From Microvirga sp. SRT01 (GTDB taxonomy: Bacteria; Pseudomonadota; Alphaproteobacteria; Sphingomonadales; Sphingomonadaceae): a stretch of DNA of 64,000 nucleotides. Positions 42,775-50,600 of this stretch are shown piece after piece. The stretch is taken from assembly GCA_018139225.1 (NCBI GenBank), contig JAGSNX010000006.1, positions 62,001-126,000 on the forward strand, given 5' to 3'. Each line of letters begins with the position of its first letter. Position 1 is the stretch's first letter. The position numbers and the translations under genes are program-made. Below the pieces are notes generated by a model that was not told the DNA's origin, made no database searches, and saw only the letters and a program-made list of their open reading frames with translations.

Positions 42775-43301
42775 GATCTTCCCAACCAGATGGCGACCCG
42801 GCGCAGGATCAGCTTGTTGTATTCGTTGACCAGCGTACCCAGCCGCGGGCTGCTCGGCACGCCGTCGCCCAGCACCAGCACGCCCTTGCCCATCGACGCG
42901 CGCAATTCCATTCCCGCCCGTGCCAAATGCCAGTCTGACGTGACGAGGCGCACGGTGCGGTAATTGTGCGCGCGAACCCACTGCGCCGTCTCCTCGCCGT
43001 TCGAGCGCGTATCGACGGCATCGGTGCCGAGATCGACGCAGCATGCGAACAGACGCGTCGATCCCGGATAGGTCCGCGCGAGATCGGCAGGCCTCACCCC
43101 GGAGCCGACTCCCGTCACCAGCATCCGCTTCGCCTGTTTGCTGCGCAGCAATTCCAATCCGCGATCGATGCGTCCGGCCCCGCCGGTCGGCACGACGATG
43201 CCATCGGTGGTCGTCCCCTCCAGCGGTTGCGGCAAGGAGACCATGAACACGGCGAAACCCAGCGCCCACACCAGACCCAGGAACCCCAGCAGCCGGATCA
43301 C
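42771..43301 (-). CDS. YdcF/DUF218-family membrane protein
   Basis: A 176-residue protein with one N-terminal transmembrane helix and a DUF218 domain: DGIVVPTGGAGRIDRGLELL, RMLVTGVGSG, DTRSNGEETAQWVRAHNYRTVRLVTSDWHLARAGMEL. The conserved Glu and His residues are present. YdcF-type proteins are linked to envelope biogenesis, but the reaction is not known with confidence. It lies between ftsX (overlap of four bases) and plsC. Confidence 0.87.
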   Translation of the reverse strand: MIRLLGFLGLVWALGFAVFMVSLPQPLEGTTTDGIVVPTGGAGRIDRGLELLRSKQAKRMLVTGVGSGVRPADLARTYPGSTRLFACCVDLGTDAVDTRSNGEETAQWVRAHNYRTVRLVTSDWHLARAGMELRASMGKGVLVLGDGVPSSPRLGTLVNEYNKLILRRVAIWLGRS

Positions 43302-44209
43302 AGCGTACGCCTGAGTGCACGGGTCACGGCGAAGCGAGCGGCGGCCATCGCCAGCGCGACGAAGCCCAGCGGCAGGATCGCGAGCAGCACCCAGTCCGCC
43401 GGTCCCAGCGTGACGCCGCCGATCAGTTCCGACCCCAGTGCCGCGAGTTGTCCGCCGATCAGCGCGATGACGCCGAGCGCCACGACGGTCCCGACGATCC
43501 CGCCGATGCCGGTGTCGAGCGCGATGCGCCGCTGGAACAGCCGAGCGACCTGCACGTCGGTCGAGCCGAGCATGTGCATGACCTCGATCGTGGCGCGGTG
43601 CGCCTCCAATCCCGCGCGCGCCGCCAGCACCACGACCGCCGCCGTCGCCCCCGCCATCAGCAGCACGACCCCCGCCGCCAGCCAGGTGACGGAGCGCATC
43701 AGGCCACTGACCGGCGACATCCAGCGCGCGTGCCGGTCGACGCGCGCGGCCTTGCTCGCCGCGGTGACGCGCGCGACGACGCGGTCGGCTGCCCGATCCT
43801 CGGCGGCACCGTCTTCGTTCGCGGCGAGATCGACATCGATCATCGCCGGCACCGGCAGGCCCGCATCAGCGGCGTCGCTGCCCAGCCAGGGGCGCAGCAA
43901 CCGCGTCAGCTCGGCGCGATCTACGGGGGTCGCCTGCGCCACCTCCGGCATCGTCCGCAACACCGCCAGGACGCGTGCAGCGGCGGCGTCGCGACGCGCT
44001 GCTTCGCCCTCGACGACCTGCACGGTCAACCGTCCCGCCAGTTGCCGGTCGAGCAGCCGTCCCGCACTCGCAGTGCCGAGGCCGAGTGCGGCGGCGAGCA
44101 CGGTCAGGAACACCATGATCGCCATGACCCACGTCATGGCGCGCACGCCGCCGGCTTCGTCGAGCAGGCGCGTCGTGTCGGGGCGGCGGCGGGCCGCAAA
44201 GAGCGTCAC
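43298..44209 (-). CDS. ftsX: cell-division ABC permease FtsX
   Basis: A 303-residue permease with a cytosolic N-terminus, a first helix (TWVMAIMVFLTVLAAALGLGT), a periplasmic domain of about 110 residues (containing LRTMPEVAQATPV), and three further helices. FtsEX controls peptidoglycan hydrolases at the septum. The start is a GTG overlapping the ftsE stop (GTGA). Confidence 0.9.
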   Translation of the reverse strand: MTLFAARRRPDTTRLLDEAGGVRAMTWVMAIMVFLTVLAAALGLGTASAGRLLDRQLAGRLTVQVVEGEAARRDAAAARVLAVLRTMPEVAQATPVDRAELTRLLRPWLGSDAADAGLPVPAMIDVDLAANEDGAAEDRAADRVVARVTAASKAARVDRHARWMSPVSGLMRSVTWLAAGVVLLMAGATAAVVVLAARAGLEAHRATIEVMHMLGSTDVQVARLFQRRIALDTGIGGIVGTVVALGVIALIGGQLAALGSELIGGVTLGPADWVLLAILPLGFVALAMAAARFAVTRALRRTL

Positions 44210-44913
44210 GGCTCGCCTCGCGGCGGCGGATAGCGCAGCGCACCGGTGGGATCGAGCAGGCGGCCGTGATCCAGCCGCATCATTTGCGCGGTCGGGATGC
44301 GCGACACGAGGTGCAGATCGTGGGTCGCGACCACCACGGTGGTGCCGATCGCGTTGAGCGATCCAAACAAATGGATCAGCCGGTCCGCCATATCCGGGTC
44401 GACGTTGCCGGTCGGCTCGTCCGCGACCAGCATCTCCGGCCGGGTGATGACCGCGCGCGCGATCGCCACGCGCTGTTGCTCGCCACCGGACAGCGTGGCC
44501 GGCTTCGCGTCGGCGCGCTCGGCCAGCCCGACCCAGGCGAGCATCTCGCGCACCGGCCGCTCGATCTCCGCATCGGCGATGCCGGCGACGCGCAGAGGCA
44601 GCGCGATATTGTCCCAGGTCGACAGATGCGGAACGAGGCGGAAATCCTGGAACACCACGCCGATACGGCGGCGGAAACCCGGCAATCGTTCGCGCGGCAG
44701 CACCACCGCATCCTCGCCGAACAGGCGGATCACGCCGCGGCTGGGGCGTTGCGCGAGGTACAGCAGCTTCAGGAGCGACGTCTTGCCCGCGCCGCTCGCC
44801 CCGCTCAGGAAATAGAAGGACCCGGCCTGCAGGCTGAAGCTGATATCGGTCAGCGTCTCCGCGCCGGTGCCATAACGCAAGCCGACATTCTCGAATTGCA
44901 CGATCGTCGTCAT
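44206..44913 (-). CDS. ftsE: cell-division ATP-binding protein FtsE
   Basis: A 235-residue ABC ATPase: Walker A SGASGAGKTSLLKLLYL (about 38-54), Q-loop VFQDFRLVPHLSTWDNIALPLR, signature LSGGEQQRVAIARA, Walker B MLVADEPTGNVD and switch VVVATHD. The VFQDFRLV sequence is characteristic of FtsE. I use the ATG at 44913; a longer in-frame stretch upstream crosses the tandem repeats and encodes an Arg/Ala-rich tail unlikely to be translated. Confidence 0.94.
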   Translation of the reverse strand: MTTIVQFENVGLRYGTGAETLTDISFSLQAGSFYFLSGASGAGKTSLLKLLYLAQRPSRGVIRLFGEDAVVLPRERLPGFRRRIGVVFQDFRLVPHLSTWDNIALPLRVAGIADAEIERPVREMLAWVGLAERADAKPATLSGGEQQRVAIARAVITRPEMLVADEPTGNVDPDMADRLIHLFGSLNAIGTTVVVATHDLHLVSRIPTAQMMRLDHGRLLDPTGALRYPPPRGEP

Positions 44914-44926
44914 GGCCGCCCAGTGC

Positions 44927-45040
44927 TTGGCACGTGCGGCGCGCCGCTTCAAGCTTGGGAGCCGGCGCGGAGGCGCGCCGCTTCGCGCTTGGCAGCCGGT
45001 GCGGAGGCGCACCGCTTCGCGCTTGCCAGCCGCGGCGCGG
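44927..45040 (-). repeat. tandem 34-base hairpin repeats upstream of ftsE
   Basis: Two complete 34-base units in direct tandem (44955-44988 and 44989-45022), preceded by a shorter copy (44927-44954) and followed by a partial copy (45023-45040). Each full unit folds into a hairpin; GGCGC/GCGCC in the first becomes GGTGC/GCACC in the second, a compensatory change that keeps the pairing. The array fills most of the spacer between ftsE and the zinc-ribbon gene. Confidence 0.75.
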
Positions 45041-45090
45041 GCGTGGCACATTCATGACGGCCGCGCTTCGTCGGCGTGCTGGGGCGTAGC

Positions 45091-45867
45091 ATGATCCTCG
45101 AATGTCCAGAGTGCCGAACACGTTATCTGGTGCCCGACAGCGCCATCGGGGTGGAGGGGCGGACCGTCCGCTGCGCCAATTGCCGGCATAGCTGGTTTCA
45201 GGAACCGACGCCGGTAGACCTGCCGCCGGAGCCGCTCACGCCTCTCGCCGCCGAGGCCGAACCGGTGCGGGCCGAACCGCCGCAGCCCGAGGAGCCGCCG
45301 GTCTTCGCCGACCCCAGCTATTCGGACCCGATGCAGCCGGAGCCCGCCTTCGCCGAACCCGTTTATGCCGGTCCTGCGGTGGAGCAGCAGGCGGAGGATT
45401 ACGATGCCTTCGCGCATCAGGCCCCGTTCAAGCCGCGGCGCAAGCCCGCCCGGTTCTGGACGTTGCTCGCGGTACTGGCCGGATTGTTGATGCTGGTCGG
45501 CGCGGCCGCGATCCTGTGGGTCGGCGCGCCCGGACTGGCGCAGCAACTGGGGCTGAGCATCGGTCCGGCTGAAAGCCCGCTGCGGCTGCGCGACAATCCG
45601 ATCGAGCGGCGCGAGCTGGAGAACGGGTCGGAACTGTTCGCGGTCAGCGGTCAGGTCATCAATCCCTCGTCGGAGCGGCAGCGGGTACCCGACATCCGCG
45701 CCGAACTTCGCGATGCGCAGGGGCGGCTGGTATACAGCTGGACGATCACGCCCGAACGCCGGACGCTGGCACCGGGAACGACGCTGGACTTCAATTCCGC
45801 CAAACTCGACGTGCCCTCCAATTCGAAACAACTGGAACTGACGTTCGCCGGCGACGGCGGAGCATAG
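45091..45867 (+). CDS. MJ0042-type zinc-ribbon membrane protein
   Basis: A 258-residue protein. The N-terminal zinc ribbon has two CxxC pairs (ECPECRTRYLVP, residues 5 and 8; VRCANCRHSW, about 28 and 31). An acidic, Pro/Glu-rich linker follows (about 38-115), then a transmembrane helix (FWTLLAVLAGLLMLVGAAAILWV) and a C-terminal domain of about 110 residues. Proteins of this type are common and uncharacterised in sphingomonads. The ATG at 45091 follows GGGGCG; a GTG five codons upstream is possible. Confidence 0.85.
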   Translation: MILECPECRTRYLVPDSAIGVEGRTVRCANCRHSWFQEPTPVDLPPEPLTPLAAEAEPVRAEPPQPEEPPVFADPSYSDPMQPEPAFAEPVYAGPAVEQQAEDYDAFAHQAPFKPRRKPARFWTLLAVLAGLLMLVGAAAILWVGAPGLAQQLGLSIGPAESPLRLRDNPIERRELENGSELFAVSGQVINPSSERQRVPDIRAELRDAQGRLVYSWTITPERRTLAPGTTLDFNSAKLDVPSNSKQLELTFAGDGGA

Positions 45868-45872
45868 GCATA

Positions 45873-45974
45873 TAGCCCCTCCCCATGAGGGGACGGGTTG
45901 AGGTGGGGCCTCTCCACGCGCGATGAGCATGCGGCACCGCCCCACCCCCGGCTCCTCCCCTAAAGGGGAGGGGA
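45873..45974. repeat. long imperfect inverted repeat, intergenic
   Basis: Arms 45873-45909 and 45939-45974, each about 36 bases, are imperfect reverse complements (CCCCTCCCCATGAGGGGACGG against CCCCTCCCCTTTAGGGGAGGA-type sequence); each arm also contains its own short hairpin. No target-site duplication or coding capacity was seen. It looks like a dispersed palindromic repeat of sphingomonads. Confidence 0.6.
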
Positions 45975-46097
45975 CAAGAGTAAGCCTCCCCCTGCGACGA
46001 GGATCGCAACGCCGCTGACGATTCCCGTTGCGGTCCCCCGCACCGCTTGCTAGTGGCCGCGGCCTGCCAGCTGCCGGTTACCCGGCGGAGTTCACGT

Positions 46098-46184
46098 GCG
46101 GTCGTGGCGGAATTGGTAGACGCGCAACGTTGAGGTCGTTGTGTCCGAAAGGACGTGGAAGTTCGAGTCTTCTCGACCGCACCA
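46098..46184 (+). tRNA. tRNA-Leu (anticodon GAG)
   Basis: An 87-base cloverleaf including encoded CCA. Acceptor arms GCGGTCG and CGACCGC pair perfectly; the anticodon stem CAACG/CGTTG encloses the loop TTGAGGT with anticodon GAG at 46132-46134; a long variable arm (TCC-GAAA-GGA) marks a class II tRNA; the T arm contains GTTCGAGTC. It reads CUC and CUU codons. Confidence 0.97.
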
Positions 46185-46236
46185 GACATCCCCTGAATAG
46201 AGCATTCCCCCCGCCGGGGATCACGCCATAAGACGA

Positions 46237-46872
46237 TCAGCCCGCCAGGATGTGCGCCAGCGCCTCCAGCGACAGTGGCGTGACGAAGCGGAAACCGCAT
46301 CGCACCCCGGCCTCGCCCGCCGCATCGCTCGGCCGCACCCAGCACATGCGCCCGTAGAGCGACGATCCCGTGTCGGGCAGCAGCAACTGTCCCGTGTCGC
46401 CGACCCGCATCGGCCACGGTGTTGCGATCTTCGCGCCGCCCGCCGACACGTCGATCGTCCGTGCCGCCAGCCGCTTGTCCCCGAACCGGAGCAGCGCCGG
46501 CCGGACCAGCGCGAACCGGGGGGCGCGCGCGATCAGCCCGGCCTCGTCGACCGGTTGGAACACCCGCTCCACCGGTTGCGGCATCGCGAACTCCAGCCCG
46601 GCCTTGCGGTCCCGCACCCAGCGCACGGTCGCCTCCACCATGTCCAGGCCCCGCATCGCGATCGTCATCCGGTCTCCCACCACCGGCGGCACCGCGAACC
46701 GCGCCATCATCCCGCCCGCCGAGATGTCGTGGATCAGGCACGCGACCTCTGTTCCCGCATAGGTCGCGCGCCCGATCAACAATACGGCGCGGTGGCGTTT
46801 GCCCGGTCGCCGCCGGTCGGCCACCCCCGCGGCGGCCAGTCCGTCGTCCCGCAGATCATAGTCCTTCAGCAA
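46237..46872 (-). CDS. protein with two PilZ domains
   Basis: A 211-residue soluble protein with two PilZ-type domains. The first has RRRPGKRHRA and, further on, DISAGGMMARF; the second has RPALLRFGDK and DVSAGGAKIAT. The RxxxR and [DN]xSxxG motifs suggest binding of cyclic di-GMP, more convincingly in the first domain. Its start overlaps the end of the small gene at 46866, which in turn is coupled to the DUF11 operon, so it may be the regulatory end of that operon. Confidence 0.85.
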   Translation of the reverse strand: MLKDYDLRDDGLAAAGVADRRRPGKRHRAVLLIGRATYAGTEVACLIHDISAGGMMARFAVPPVVGDRMTIAMRGLDMVEATVRWVRDRKAGLEFAMPQPVERVFQPVDEAGLIARAPRFALVRPALLRFGDKRLAARTIDVSAGGAKIATPWPMRVGDTGQLLLPDTGSSLYGRMCWVRPSDAAGEAGVRCGFRFVTPLSLEALAHILAG

Positions 46873-47105
46873 AACCGTGGCTCCCCCATCGTCCCGCGCG
46901 GCCTCGCCTGCGCGCGAAGCTGCCGGGTCCGGTACCGGACCCGCTGCCAGAAGGTCGCGTCGTCGAGCAACCAGCGCTCCAGCGCCTCCGCGATCAGCGT
47001 CGCGATCAACGCCTCCGCCTTGGCTTCGTTGTGCGTGACGAAGATTTTGGCGACGACGGTGACGTCGCTGCCATGATCGCTACAGTTGCGGGGGAGGGGG
47101 GGCAT
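46866..47105 (-). CDS. small hypothetical protein, coupled between a DUF11 gene and the PilZ gene
   Basis: A 79-residue protein; the ATG overlaps the upstream stop (TGATG) and its stop lies inside the start of the PilZ gene. Residues about 20-70 form a likely long helix (AKIFVTHNEAKAEALIATLIAEALERWLLDDATFWQRV). No signal peptide or transmembrane segment. I do not recognise it; the tight coupling on both sides is the main argument that it is real. Confidence 0.5.
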   Translation of the reverse strand: MPPLPRNCSDHGSDVTVVAKIFVTHNEAKAEALIATLIAEALERWLLDDATFWQRVRYRTRQLRAQARPRGTMGEPRFC

Positions 47106-47635
47106 CAGTTTACTCGCGTGCGGAAGCGGAGGCGGAAGGTACCGCCGGTAAAATGGTTTCCATTCAGCTTCATCCTGATCTGCTTCACCTTCACATCGCA
47201 CCCGTTCGCGTCGGGTACGGGAACATAGTTCCAGGTCGTGCCGTCGTAGAATTCGATTCCGTCGGTGAGGCTGGCAAGCGAGGTGTACGGCAGCGTCAGC
47301 CCACTGCCGATCAGCGCGCCCGCCGCCACGCCGTCCGCCAGTTCGACGGGGGCGGTCGCGCCCGGATAGTTGGTCACCACCAGGCACATGTTGACCGGGA
47401 TCGGATCGGTGAACTGTTCGCCCGTCACCACGGCGCCGGTGTTGCCCGCACTGAACGTGCCCAGCGGGTTGGTGACGAGGATGCTGTAATCGACCAGCGC
47501 CCCCGGCAGCGCCTTGGGATTGAGCGTGCTGATCCTGTCGTCCGCGACCGCGCTGGTTTTCACGATCGTCAACGGCGCCGTCGCCGTCAGGATCGGGAGC
47601 AGCATCGCCGCGGTCAGGAAGCGGACCCGGATCAT
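47105..47635 (-). CDS. small secreted DUF11-type protein
   Basis: A 176-residue secreted protein with a hydrophobic leader (VRFLTAAMLLPILTATAP). The mature part resembles the C-terminal part of the 370-residue protein at 52715: both have the phrase STLNPKALPGA-(L/V)-V-(D/E)-Y, and both end in beta-rich sequence. The ATG overlaps the stop of the giant gene by four bases. It may be a partner or subunit of the same surface structure. Two cysteines are present (about residues 80 and 147). Confidence 0.75.
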   Translation of the reverse strand: MIRVRFLTAAMLLPILTATAPLTIVKTSAVADDRISTLNPKALPGALVDYSILVTNPLGTFSAGNTGAVVTGEQFTDPIPVNMCLVVTNYPGATAPVELADGVAAGALIGSGLTLPYTSLASLTDGIEFYDGTTWNYVPVPDANGCDVKVKQIRMKLNGNHFTGGTFRLRFRTRVN

Positions 47636-50600
47636 GGCCGCTGCCCGAAGAGTCGGCCCGCCACCGACTTCAGCGACCATTGATCGAACTTCACGCGCAT
47701 CGTCACATATGGCCCCTTTCGCGTGTACCGGTCGGCGGAGAAATCGCGGTCGCGATAGCCGCCGATGTTGTAGCCGGCGCTGACCCACACATTCCCGCCG
47801 GGGGTGACGCCGACCGAAGGGCCGCCGCTCCACGACCACACGCCGCGGTCCCAGGCGTGGCTGACCGAACCCTGCACGCCGATGTCGAAGCGCTTGGCCA
47901 CGTCGTGGCGCAGTTCGAAGCCGGCGACGTCGATGAAGCCGTCGTACACGTCGTCGGCGAACCGGCCGCGGACATACTTCGCACCGTAATAGAGCGTGGC
48001 TTCCGTCCCGTGCGACAGCCCCTCCGGTCCGGTGCGATAGTTCAGCGCCAGATTGTTGACGATGCGATCGGTGATCTGGTCGCCGCCGCCATACGCGGGC
48101 ACCCCCAGCGCGTTGGCGGCGGAGAAGCCGCTATCCGCCCGCTCGTGACGCAGCTCCAGCCGCTCCAGCACCGACCAGCGGCTGTCGAGCGGGCGCAGCG
48201 CCAGCGCGATATCCGCAGAGGCCGTCGCCGCGATCCGCCCCGCCTCGTCCCGCACGCGATACGCGCGGACCGACGACGCCAGCGTCTGTCCCTCGCCGAG
48301 CGCGCGCAGCAGGTTGCTGGTGAAGCCGAGCCGCTGCTCGGTATCGGCATCGCGATATTCGGCGCGGCCGTTCCACGACCAGCGCGGACCGCGATAGGTC
48401 GTGCCCAGCGTCAGCGCGGCATAGTCGCCGTTGGTCTGCGTCTGCGACAGGAAGCCGCCCGACGCCGCCGGCTGGAACGCGTTGACCGCGGCGAGGGGCG
48501 AGATGTTGCCCTTCACGGTGTTCGCCGCATCGATGGTCGCGTCGATCGTCCAGCGCGTGCCGATCGGCACCGACTGGCTGAGGCCATATTGCGCGAAGGT
48601 GCGGCTGCCATTCTCGCCCGCCGCCTGCTGGTTCAGCGTGCTCGACAGCTTCGCACCGCTCCAAGGAGTCAGGTCAAAACCGGCCTGCGCGGTGTGCGCG
48701 ACGAAATCCCGGCCCGAGGCGATCTCGTACCCGCCGATCAGGCGGATGCCAGGCGTGATGCGATAGCCGGCGGTGACGCGCGTGCGCTCCGGGAAGTCGG
48801 TGCTCGCCTTGTCGCCGCCCGGTGCGATCTGCGTCTCCGCGCCCAGCGTCAGCTTGTCGCCGAACAGCGCCTGCGTGCCACCCAGCGTCAACAGCCGGCT
48901 GTCGCGGTCGCGCCCGTCGAGGCCGCGGTCGGACGCGATTTGGGTACCGGCATACAGCGTGCCGGTGTTGCGGCGGTACTCGACGCGCGCATCGGCGGCG
49001 ATCCGCTCGCCCGGGCCGACCAGTTGCGTCTGGTACCAGGCGGTGCCGGTGACCGACAGGCGATCGCTCAGCTTCAGGCGGCCGTCGACGCCCAGCTTGC
49101 GCGTGCCCGCCTCGACCAGATTCTGCTGGCCGACGCCGAACATCGCATCCTGCTGCCGCGCATAGGCGAGCACGTCGATGCCGCCGGTGTGCGTGTCCGC
49201 CTCGACCAGATAGGCGGTGCCGGCGCCGATGCCGCCGCGTCCGCCTGCGGCCAGTTCGGCGCGCAGTTCGGTGACGCCGAGCTTCGCCTTCAGGTCGGCG
49301 CCGATCACGGTCGACTTGGCGATCGTCTCGTCGCGGATCATGCTGGTGCCGATTTCGACCCGACCGACGCGGGCGGCGACGCGCGCGGCGGCGGCGAGCT
49401 TGCTCGTCCGGCCACCCTCGACCTCGTAATCGGCGACGATGAACACCGGATTCTGGTTGCCGTCGCGGCTCAGGATCGGGTTGCGGAAGCGGACGGTGCC
49501 CGCCGCCGTGTCGATGTCGTAATCGATGTGGCGCGTCAGCTGGCGCACGTCGAGGATCAGCTCCGACCGGAAGCGGTCGCGCGTCTCGATGCGCAGCTTG
49601 TCGCTGTTCGGCACGATGCGGCGCGTCGACAGGCGATACGGGCCGGACAGGCCGTTGCCCTGGATCTCGTCGCGCGCATACAGCGTGTCGGTCTTCGCGG
49701 CGAAGCCGGTCGCGCGGATCGTGCGGCCTTCGTAGGCGGCCTTCACGCCGTTCAGCGTGCGGCTGTAGCGGGTCAGCTGCGTATCGGTGAAGCCGGTCTC
49801 GAAATCGCCGAACAGCGCGTACAGCTCACGCCGCTCCAGGCGCAGGTACAGCTTGCGGCGGGTCGGCGCGTCGTAGCCCTGCACGCTGCCGTCGCCATAG
49901 ACGGTGTAGTAGCGATCGGGATCGATCACGCCGAGCAGGCCGCGCTGCGGATCATAGGCACGGTCGCTGTCATAGGCCATCGTCAGCAGCCACTGACCCT
50001 TGATCCGGCCCTTGGCATAAACGGCGAGCTGACCGTCGGTGACGAGCTTGTTGCGCTCCGAGCGAGGCAGCGCGGTCGACCGGCTCTTCAGCGTGTCGTA
50101 GCCGATCGTGCCCGCGCCGAAGCCGACCACCGACCACTGCTTGGCGGCACCCGACAGCCAGGCGCGGATGTCGCTCGACCGCACGGTCTTGTCTTCGGTC
50201 AGCAACACGGTCGCGTGGACCGCACCTGCCTGCGTCGTCGGCTCCAGCGCGATGAAGGCATAGCCGTCGTCGCCGACGACATTGACGAGCGTCTCGGTTT
50301 TCTCGCGCCCGGCAAGCTGGCGGCGCTGCTCCAGCGCGGCTTCGACCGCGGCGCGGTACGGCTGGTTGAGGCGGAAGGGCACCGGCGTGCCGGCGCGCAC
50401 CGGGCGATTGTCCTTGTCGACGACGCGCACGGCGATCAGCGGGCGGGTCAGGCCGTCCGCGACCAGCCGGCTCTTGGCGGCATCGAACGTCGCACGGACG
50501 CCGGCGCCGGCATAATGCACGGTGCGCTCCAGCGTGGTCACGGTCTTGCCCCCGGCGTCGAGGACGCGGGCGGTCAGCAGGTTGTTGCCTGCATGCAGTG

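Noticed and set aside
46098-46184. Attachment site of an integrated element at tRNA-Leu
   Set aside because: No integrase and no second copy of the tRNA 3' end were seen within the window.
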